From Nemania diffusa (taxonomy: Eukaryota > Ascomycota > Sordariomycetes > Xylariales > Xylariaceae), in contig JBBPUQ010000003.1 in NCBI GenBank assembly GCA_038501195.1, forward strand, positions 372,001-436,000: DNA of 64,000 nucleotides, read 5' to 3'. The notes under the pieces are model-generated. The model ran no database searches and was not told the origin of the DNA. It saw only the letters and a list, made by a program, of their open reading frames with translations. The position numbers and the translations under genes are program-made. How positions within the stretch are numbered: the stretch's first letter is position 1; the number at the start of each line of letters is the position of its first letter. Shown in pieces: positions 56,151-64,000 of this stretch.

Positions 56151-58225
56151 GATCGTTGCGTTGGGTTAAAGTCCTAGTTAGCCGTAGTGGCGGAATTCAA
56201 TGTTGTAATTGAGAGAGTGCCGTGAATTAGTTGCAGACATGGAGCGCAAGTACGGCACATTGCAGTTGGTCTAGGATGAATTTCGAGTGCGCACGCGTGT
56301 TGTTGCTTGGGAGATGTGGAAAGTGGAAAACAGTTGTGGTTGTTTTCCTGTGTACCTCCCACTTATATGGATGGGTCTTGACATTGGAGCTCCCAACTAC
56401 ACGTTAATTATAGTTACCCGAAAAGAGATCAATTTGCCATTTGCAACTCGGAGACGTAACAGCTCGCCAAGAGTAATAGATCATAGTAGCATGCTCGAAT
56501 CCATTTGTAATATGGCCTCCTATGATTTATGTTAAGTTAGATGTTGAGAGAGTTAGTCTAGTGTCACTAATAGATGGTAATAACTGCCAAAACTACGAAC
56601 TTATTTCCCAACAATAGCAACATGTCGCCAATAACCTATATGACTTTAAAAGCGATTGAAAAATGATTCAAATATCTTCAGTCAGTATGTTGCTATGTCT
56701 CTATCGAATAGGTCGTTCTTAGCAGTAGCTGCTTAAACTCGAGTTGGAACTGCCCATTTGCTATAGCTATTACATGGAACCCCGCACTACCACTTTTGAC
56801 AATTAGCAGGTCCCTTTCAGCGATCATTCTCGGCATGTACACTTTTCTTCGTCGCGAACTCATGTCAGTTATCAACCAAATGTCGTCAACAATACGATTT
56901 TTGAGTCGTTAAATCATGCGCATACTTTTCTAGACTAGAGACCTCAAAAGTGTTGAGAACGAGAGAGGTAGGTAATCAATAGGGCCGCATCGGTAGTTTT
57001 AGTAGATAGTGCAGGGAGGGTACGCCCTAGGTAGTGATCCATATGACCGCAAGCTAAGTAAGTATATATATTCTAGTGCCTGATATCTAAGTGATAAGTA
57101 TAAGTAGCTTTTTCCTCATAAACATTAGCAGCCTTTTTATTAAGAAATTTTAACGATATGCTAGCAAGTTATGCTCATAGTCTAAAATAATCGATAGGGA
57201 TGTCGACTGCAGCTTCTATAGCGCCTCTCAGCTTATCGTCACCCTCGTCTCCGTCAGCGTCTTCTGGCCCCTTTTCCTAATCCTGATCCCCGTCGTCCTC
57301 AGCTGAGCTAATTGGATACCCTATATTGTATCTCGACTTGCTTCGGTCTGACGCGTTTTAAGCTTGATTTAGTGACACTGAACTCTGGGGTCTGAAGCAG
57401 TAAGAAATCGATTCTAACAAATATCTATGCGTGCCTTTGCCGTCCGTACTATACTTCACTTGCCAACTTGGTGATAAGATTTGGAAATATCCGAAGTTAA
57501 TAGCTGTAGCGATGATGCAATTAGACAGATTCCGTCTCTTTACGGAGTCCTACGTCAACCTTCGCAACTAAGATAGTAGCGTGTAAAGCACTTACGTATA
57601 TAAGTATGCTGAGCCCGGAATCTTCTTATTGTTAGAATAAGATGCCAAGGCGATTATTTAGGGAATCGACAAACTAATTGACAAATAGGCGCGGTCTTGA
57701 ACGAGACTACGAACTAGGTACTGCGTAGCTACAGTGGATAGCAACCAATTCACATCCTTGTTAGTCATCCTATCGTGGATCTAGATAAGTCAAACCTGGT
57801 GAAGCGTATGCATATTCACAATACTATATAATCCTTATTTCGATAAGCTGACCAATGAACTACCATGCTTACAGGCTATCTGCAAGCCATGCCACAGGAG
57901 AGCGTTAGGTAAGTAGCTAAGTAAGGAATTCGAGTTTCAAACGGCCTCGTATTGTATTTATAGCAGCTCGACCACGTTCCCCTGGAAAGTCATCTTGCCC
58001 AACCCAGCCGTAATCTGACCAGTCATGCCTGCACCGGCAAAGCGATGGGGGCCATTCCTAAAGGAGGTAGTAGCACTACCGAGCTGAACGCGTGCGCTCA
58101 TACAAAAAGATCGAGAGATGGTCGCTCGTAAGCACACACCGCCAGGAGAATGCGCGTAACACGAAACGTCGTCTCTCATTCTCGCAATCGAAAATACATC
58201 CTAACATAGTGGCGAGACAATAACA
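56151..58225. other. divergent intergenic, AT-rich, no intact gene
   Basis: 2.1 kb between STE3 and a Zn2Cys6 gene. Much of 56540-57170 is AT-rich with frequent stops. The minus strand of 57190-57320 reads as an acidic stretch broken by stops (EDDGDQD, EDADGDEGDDKLRGAIE), possibly a decayed coding remnant. No intact gene is supported. Confidence 0.45.
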
Positions 58226-60262
58226 ATGGTCGGAGTGCCGGGACGGAGTAAAGGGTAAGTGAGCCTCAGAGCGCCGCAAAGCGACTTCTACAAAGGGGCT
58301 GGCGAATGCCCAAACTAACATCCGGGATTCAGCTGCAACACGTGCCGCCAGCGCCGGGTAAAATGCACCGAGGAAAAGCCCATCTGCAGCCGCTGTACAC
58401 GAAGCGGCTTCGAGTGCCGCGGCTACGTGCGCGAGACCGTATGGCACCACCTCACCGCAGAGCCCTCTTCCGCCGAGGGCTCCGCACAGGCCACGCTCGG
58501 CCGCCTGGTGGTAGTCGAGCGGCGCAAGCCGGAGAGCAGGCCGAAGCCGAAGGCACAGGCGCCAGGGGTGCCGGCGCAGGTGAGCCTGGCGGCGTTCCAG
58601 GAGGACCTGTGCTTCGCGTACATCTTCTCGAACTTCGTGTGGCGCGGCTACGGCGGCGCGTGGCTGCACCAGTCCGCGCAGGGCCTGCTTGGCCAGCTGG
58701 CCTTTGATTCGGTGAGGTCGCTGGCGGAGATCAGTTTCGGCACGGCGCAGAAGTCGCAGCAGATGGAGATCCAGGGCCGGGTTAAGTATGGGAAGGTTTT
58801 GAGGCTTATGGTTGAGAGGTTGGGGGATGGGCAGAAGAATAAGCTGTGGGAGTTGGTTATACCCATCCTATTGCTGCTGATGCATAATGTAAGTGAATTC
58901 CATTTGTTGGGTGATTTGATGGGTAGGCTAATAGAGGCGTGGCAGACCACTTTGACTAACCAGCCGGCGACATTGTTTCATTTGAAGGCGATGTCACGGA
59001 TCCTTGCTGCCTGCGGTCCACAGATGTTCTTGCATCAACCGCTTCGAGACGCGTTTGAGGCTGCTAGAGCGACACTGGTGAGGGGTCTTTTTCCATTATA
59101 CTTAGTTTAATGGCAATACTGTGCTGAGACACACGCGAATTAGGTTGTCGGGTCCCTGCTTACAGGTAAACGCGTATTCATGGACAAGCCCGCATGGTAT
59201 ACCGGGCCATATGCACTGGTGCCTCAGTCTAAGGCACCTCAGAGCTACCTGCTGGATATCCTTGGATCGGTGCCCGGATTCCTCCAGGACTTAGATAAGT
59301 CGGAACAGGTGATGTCGAACAACAGTTCACCAGCCTCCTCCTACGCCGCAAGCCCAAGCCCATCTGACGACGCAATGCCGAATGCCATGGACTCTAGTTT
59401 CGAGGATCCCGCAACGCCACGGTCGAATATCGTCGACCGCGTCATGGTAAAGCTGGAGGCTCTCTTTGTATGGCGATTGCATTGGCAACTGGCCTTCGGG
59501 TCAGATGTCTCCGCCGAGCCCGGCATCGAGAATCCGTCGCAGGAACCCTTCGACTCGTCAGTAAATCGCCTCGACAAGCTCCGGTTTTCACGCATTGGCG
59601 CCGCCGCAGACATTGCGTTATATAACGCGGTACTCATGTGGCTACTCGCTCTCATCAACGAGCTCGAACCCCTCGGGGCACAGTTCATCGTTCAGAGCTG
59701 TGCGTACCAAGCAATGGCGTCCATGTCCGATGCCAAGTTTGCTTTCTCTCCCGGCTCAGCGACTGGGTTAACCGAATTACCTTCATTTGAGCCATTAAGG
59801 GGCATCGGATCGACCACCAGAGTCCGGGAGGCAGCACTGGAAATATGCAGAGCCTTTGAGTGGCAAAGCAGTAACCACGCCGCTGCCGCCTGGGAGCTGA
59901 ACTTCGTCTACATGTTTCCCATAGGTCTTGCATTGTGCGTGTTTGACAAGGAGCCGGCGATTCGCTGTTGGATACGGACTATGCTTGACGCAAGCCCGCT
60001 TACGAGGGACTACGGGTTGGGCTGTGTTTCAGACGGCAGTCTTCGCCGTGCGGTCAACACAGACCGCTCATCGCTAATTCGAAACATAGACGCTAGGATA
60101 ATGGGAGGCATGGAGGCGGAGACGGGTATGTTACGGCAATTGCAAGGATTTGGTTGGTACGTGACAAGAGAGATGGCAGGCAACGGAATCCCGAGGGAGA
60201 CACCTGATCAGAATCTGGTCCATTTACTGCTCCTCCGAGGACGTATGGACATTTCACTCTGA
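58226..60262 (+). CDS. Zn2Cys6 transcription factor with fungal_trans_2 domain, 630 aa
   Basis: Three exons: 58226-58254, 58333-59077, 59144-60262. The first splice completes the zinc cluster (MVGVPGRSKG|CNTC...KC...PICSRC...FEC; C-x2-C-x6-C-x6-C-x2-C-x6-C). The third exon must begin at the AATTAG acceptor (VVGSLLTGKRVFMDKPAW) rather than at the later TTACAG, which would break the frame. The middle region matches DUF3468-type regulators: LCFAYIFSNFVWRGYG, PILLLLMHN, LRDAFEAARATL, then PAWYTGPYALVP. The C-terminus holds the usual helical block ending in LVHLLLLRGRMDISL. It is probably a nuclear pathway-specific activator. Neighbours give no clear target pathway, although the convergent DUF1223 gene is only 341 bp away. 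Confidence 0.93.
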
Positions 60263-60603
60263 GCAATGCTGCCGAGTTGATGTCTGACACTTATGAGTTG
60301 CTGGCGTTGGGCTTTTTATCATCGACGGTAACACGCGTTTGGAGTAAGGGATACGTATAGGTACGCGGCGTCGCCCACTACATGTTTTCTCAACATTCTG
60401 TATATAAGATCGTACTAATCAAGGACGAGTTGTAGCAGACAGAGGTTTCGAGAACCAATAAACGTTAATGACAGTAAATAAATAAATGCCAACACTGCCT
60501 AGCTCTTCCAAAGAGCACATAATCGAGTTACCCGCAACAGCTTCAATACCCGCATTTATGACCCATCATCATCATCCTAAAAGAAAACGCGGCCTTCGGT
60601 TCA
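60263..60603. other. convergent intergenic, no gene seen
   Basis: 341 bp between two convergent stop codons. No coding frame is supported. Confidence 0.5.
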
Positions 60604-61500
60604 CTAAGCAATCTTAGTAACAGCAACGATGGGCCCGCTGAGAGGCTCTTGGACAATAGCTACTGCCGCAGTGCCCGGAGCCATCTGGGCAGGAGTGACA
60701 GGCAAGTCGTATATCATGTTTCCACCCGTCCAGTCGCCAATTTTGACAATGTCCTTGACGATGTTCTTGTGCGGGAATTTCTTGCCTTTGTTAGGCCCCT
60801 TGCCCTATTGGGAGGTTAATAGGTTAGCAAACAGTGTTCAGCATCTGGATATCCCCGGAGCATAATATGCAGCTGGAACGGCATGGGGAGGGAAGGGGAT
60901 ATTTATTTATATCTCACTTACAATCTTGACTGTCTCGGTCTTGTCTTCGTAAACAATAACGAGTACGTCGTGCCGCGCAACCTCCAATTTATCCGAGTCG
61001 ATCTTGACACTCGTATCGTTCGCATCCAGGAGGATATGCCAGTCCATGACATGCGCAATATCCCGCGCGCGCTGCACAACACCATCAATCTCCTCCTTGC
61101 TCCCGCCCCCCGACCCGCCGTCCGCAACGCCATTAACAACAACCATGGGCGTGTAGAGGGAGTTGCGGCCCCATTTCTTGACGTAGTTCTTGAGGCGCGC
61201 GTCCCAGCGGGCGTTGGCGTAGGTGTCCGCCCAGCCGAGGTGGTCGAAGAAGGTCACGTCGTACGTGAGCACCTGCAGGTTGGGGTTCTGCGTCGCCGCC
61301 AGGATCGACGGGATCGCCGGCGCGCAGGCCTTGCAGCCCTGCGACTGGAAGATCTCGGCGACGGCGAGGGGCTGCACGTCGATGAAGCATGCCGCCGTGT
61401 GTACGTGGTTGTGGTCCTGGTCCAGCGTCATGTAGCAGGCTAGTGGGGGCGCCTTCTTGCGCTTGAAGAGCTTGAAGAGCGTCTGCAATTGAGATGCCAT
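60604..61500 (-). CDS. DUF1223 thioredoxin-like protein, 259 aa
   Basis: Exon 1 is 61500-60922 and exon 2 is 60804-60604, with a 117-nt intron (GTAAGT...GCTAAC...ATAG) in phase 0. Exon 1 carries the DUF1223 thioredoxin-fold signature. A CxxC is seen in FQSQGCKACAPAIPSIL, followed by VLTYDVTFFDHLGWADTYAN and SLYTPMVVVNGVADG. DUF1223 proteins are secreted or membrane-linked in bacteria, but this fungal copy has no signal peptide. It begins with a basic stretch (KLFKRKKAP), suggesting a cytosolic location. A thiol-redox role is inferred from the CxxC only. Exon 2 continues a conserved beta-rich C-terminus (DWTGGNMIYDLP, then AVAIVQEPLSGPIVAVTKIA). Confidence 0.92.
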
Positions 61501-62437
61501 TTTTTAGACTTTGTGAGCAAGAAGTTAAGAGGTAGAAGGTAGTTTCGGTTACGAAGGAGTCTTGAATAAAATTGATGTTTGATGTCTTTTTCGGGAATGA
61601 AATCACTCTAGAAAAAGGACGACATCGCCCTTATGTAGACAGCAAAACAGTCATCTCGTATCTGGGCCAATGCCCCTAAGATGAGGGAACCTTGCTTTTC
61701 TCATACCATGACTAGTTACCTTACCGTCCTTGTCACGAAGGAGGCTTTGATATGAATCTGGAATATCCATGGGGGTTTGACGATGAAAATTATTTGTAGG
61801 TATAAGAATCTAACCTGTACTTAGACAGTCAGGTAATCATGCAGTCTCGAAACAGAAAATGGTCAGGGCTGCGAATACCTAGTGTAAGTGGCTAGCTCGC
61901 GGAATCTAACCCGTCTCGGCTAGTCTACCGCCTGTTTGGTTTATTGATAGGCTATTGCTTGTCGATCCCGTTCCCTTTGGAATCATCACGATTCCTAATG
62001 CGTTGTTTCTATTGGTTCATGACTTAGGTACATAACTTGGTAAACAATTCCACAACGCCAGCCCCAGATCTTCAAGCTGTCCAGCTCGCGAGTCTAAACT
62101 CCATGAAGATGTAGCGCATCAAGCAGCGATATCTTGGCTTCGAAATTGCATCGAATGACACACCAATCCCTTCATCTTTATCTCCCTGCCATAATCATTT
62201 AGGCACCTTGGCGGCGTCACAGTTCGTTGTAGGACTTTATCCTCCCTTACGAGAGACATCATCTCGCAATTGCCTTCTACAATGGGATAGTTGAGTTTCT
62301 TCGGCGGCCTGCCAAAGGCCTTCAAAGGCATTTGACAAGATAGTTTATATAAATGTTGTAGAGCCTGCGAAAGCTTGTCAGTATGCTGTTGTTCGACTAT
62401 CTCATATCAAAAGCTGAATTGACTTGATTACACGACA
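61501..62437. other. divergent intergenic, no gene seen
   Basis: About 940 bp between divergent genes. The minus-strand frame at 62119-62331 has no recognisable features. Confidence 0.5.
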
Positions 62438-63548
62438 ATGCATCTCAACATGAGACTCCCTGCTCTCGCCGCGGCATTATTATTATGCTGTGAGCCTCAA
62501 CTGGTTGTGGCTGCAGACCGTCCCGAGAACGTCACGGCCTGCGATTTCTATACGCAGAAGACAATCGGAGACATCACGCCGGCGAACCAGCAGCTGCTGA
62601 TGACCTTGGTCCTCCATTCCGCGCTTCTCGGCCCGTATTCACAATATAACACGGTGCCCGTCGACGACTTCACAGGAGCCCTGTATGCGAGGCAGTATCA
62701 AGGGTCTTACGTAGACCTCAGTGTGTACTTCAATGGCGCCCTCGCCTCTGCCAACACCGGCAAGGACCAGGGCGAAGCGGTGAACTTCCTAGACGATGGA
62801 GGACTGCCACTTGCCCGGCAGAGCAAACCTGGCAACGGGAATACTACATCTCATCAATAGTCCGTTACCCCCTTCTTTCCATTGTACTACGGCTTGGCGA
62901 TCACTAACTATCATGTAGTGTCTTCTTTACCCATGTCTACTCCTATTTTGGCACTTTCCTCGGGTGTTCTACGCTGGGAACCCCAACGTTCCCCCCATAC
63001 GCAGGCAAAGCATCGATGTACGAAGTCCACAAGTAAGTCGATCCTACCATCTCCTAAGACAACTAGAATGCTAATATCCACCGCCTTGGTATAGATACAT
63101 GGACCTCAACGCCGCCGAGTTGGGCTACTTCATAGAGCAGGCAGTCAAGGGCCTCGTCTCTTTCGGCTTCAGCGACGCCGACGCGCAGTTCGTGAATGTG
63201 ACCCTCACAAGCAAGTTCGACAAGCGCTGCGCGCCCGCCGAGCCCATCATTCCGGCGTCAGCGGGGCCCCAGCTCCAGGCCATCTGCGTCGCGCCCGACT
63301 GCGCGCTCTCGGCTAACGACACGTGTTCCGCCTACGGAAACGTCACTGCGCCTGCAGTCGCTGATGCCGCCCTGGTCGGCAACTTTACTAAGGACGCGAG
63401 CGGGCAGACTAGTCTGAATACCTCTAGTATAGTTCCTAGTGCGACTCCGACGCCGACGAATGGTAGTGCTGGGCTAGTGGGTGTAGACATGGTAAGCATC
63501 GTCTTCGCATTGTTAGGCATGTGGGTGATCGCTTCCATGGATTTATAG
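62438..63548 (+). CDS. secreted, probably GPI-anchored protein of unknown function, 329 aa
   Basis: Three exons: 62438-62859, 62919-63032, 63095-63548. Phases 2 and 2 join to give 990 nt. The first donor is the non-standard GTCCGT, but the join restores a conserved-looking run (SHQYVFFTHVYSYFGTFLGC). A signal peptide (MRLPALAAALLLCCEPQLVVAA) starts the protein. The mature part has several Cys and N-glycosylation sites (NVTACDFY; NDTCSAY; NVTLTSK). A Ser/Thr-rich spacer precedes a C-terminal hydrophobic helix (VDMVSIVFALLGMWVIASMDL) without a basic tail, as in GPI signals. I do not recognise the family. A cell-wall or plasma-membrane surface location is inferred. Confidence 0.87.
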
Positions 63549-64000
63549 TCTATGATTGGTCCTGGGCATTAAATATGCATTAAATATTTAGTATTCGTGG
63601 GGCGCCTTTACCCAACATGTGCGCATATATCGTTACGTCAGAGGAGGCTCAGTCAGGCCGGGGGTTAGTCATCTAGACGATGCTTTTGTGCCATTACCCA
63701 ATATGTCTTATACCGATTCATAGGCGTGTACCGGCAATGTTCCCAGCATAATAGAAACATTTTAATACACCTAAGGGATACTCGATACCGAGACCACAGG
63801 AATCAAAAGGGGATACCGATGTTATAGAAGAAATGGATGACTTTGGGTGCAGTATCAAGTCCCCTATAACACTATCTAGGCTTAAAAAGTGACAACCTAA
63901 CCTATTTGGCTCTACTTTATCTTACACCTTGATTTTTTAAGGCTATTCTAGACTTAAAATCACGTATTTTATTTCATTGCTTCGTAATGCAGAAAATCTC
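63549..64000. other. intergenic, no gene seen
   Basis: About 450 bp of AT-rich sequence to the end of the window. No coding frame or RNA gene is recognised. Confidence 0.5.

Noticed and set aside
58889..58934. GTAAGT followed by TAATAG inside exon 2 of the second Zn2Cys6 gene
   Set aside because: The candidate introns (38 or 46 nt) are very short and would break the frame; the unspliced frame continues into conserved sequence.

Overview
The window looks like nuclear chromosomal DNA of a filamentous ascomycete (Pezizomycotina, most likely Sordariomycetes). The reasons are short GT-AG introns of about 50-160 nt with CTAAC/CTGAC-type branch sites, two Zn2Cys6 regulators, a HET-domain gene, a NACHT-type NLR, a STE3/PRE-1 pheromone receptor and a CPS1-type double adenylation protein. 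The family names come from recognising motifs by eye. No database search was possible, and the genus is not claimed.

Layout, left to right. 0.4-2.9 kb: a proline/glutamine-rich protein of unknown function (-). 4.25-4.51 kb: a small non-coding inverted-repeat element with 9-bp target duplications. 5.3-11.0 kb: CPS1/DIP2-like protein (+), four exons. 11.7-13.4 kb: secreted purple acid phosphatase (-), with a CACGTG site upstream. 15.9-18.2 kb: dynamin-like GTPase (+), convergent with a HET-domain protein (-, 18.6-20.6 kb). 21.3-22.2 kb: a two-exon protein of an uncharacterised fungal family (+). 23.3-28 kb is a housekeeping block: ARL1 GTPase (-), ribosomal protein L39 (+, divergent from ARL1) and SKP1 (-). 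29.5-33.2 kb: a large TM7S3/TM198-like membrane protein (-). 37.0-38.4 kb: a membrane protein of unknown function (-). 41.0-42.9 kb: a disordered hypothetical protein (+). 43.6-45.3 kb and 45.9-46.8 kb: a Zn2Cys6 regulator (-) and an NmrA-like NAD(P)-binding protein (+), divergent around a 16-bp perfect palindrome. 47.2-48.3 kb: a DUF6601-like membrane protein (+). 49.0-53.7 kb: an NLR with a hydrolase-like N-terminus, a NACHT and HEAT-like repeats (+), convergent with STE3 (-, 54.2-56.2 kb). 58.2-60.3 kb: a second Zn2Cys6 regulator (+). 60.6-61.5 kb: a DUF1223 thioredoxin-like protein (-). 62.4-63.5 kb: a secreted, probably GPI-anchored protein (+).

The genes do not form an obvious biosynthetic cluster. 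Two themes stand out. The first is self/non-self recognition and cell communication: the HET protein, the dynamin-like GTPase beside it, the NLR with near-identical repeats, and the pheromone receptor tail-to-tail with that NLR. The second is the regulator/NmrA pair, which looks like a small self-contained regulatory unit. Most exon boundaries were placed by hand from splice signals, reading-frame continuity and family conservation. Intergenic stretches of 1-4 kb separate many genes and hold no supportable tRNA, rRNA or CRISPR array.
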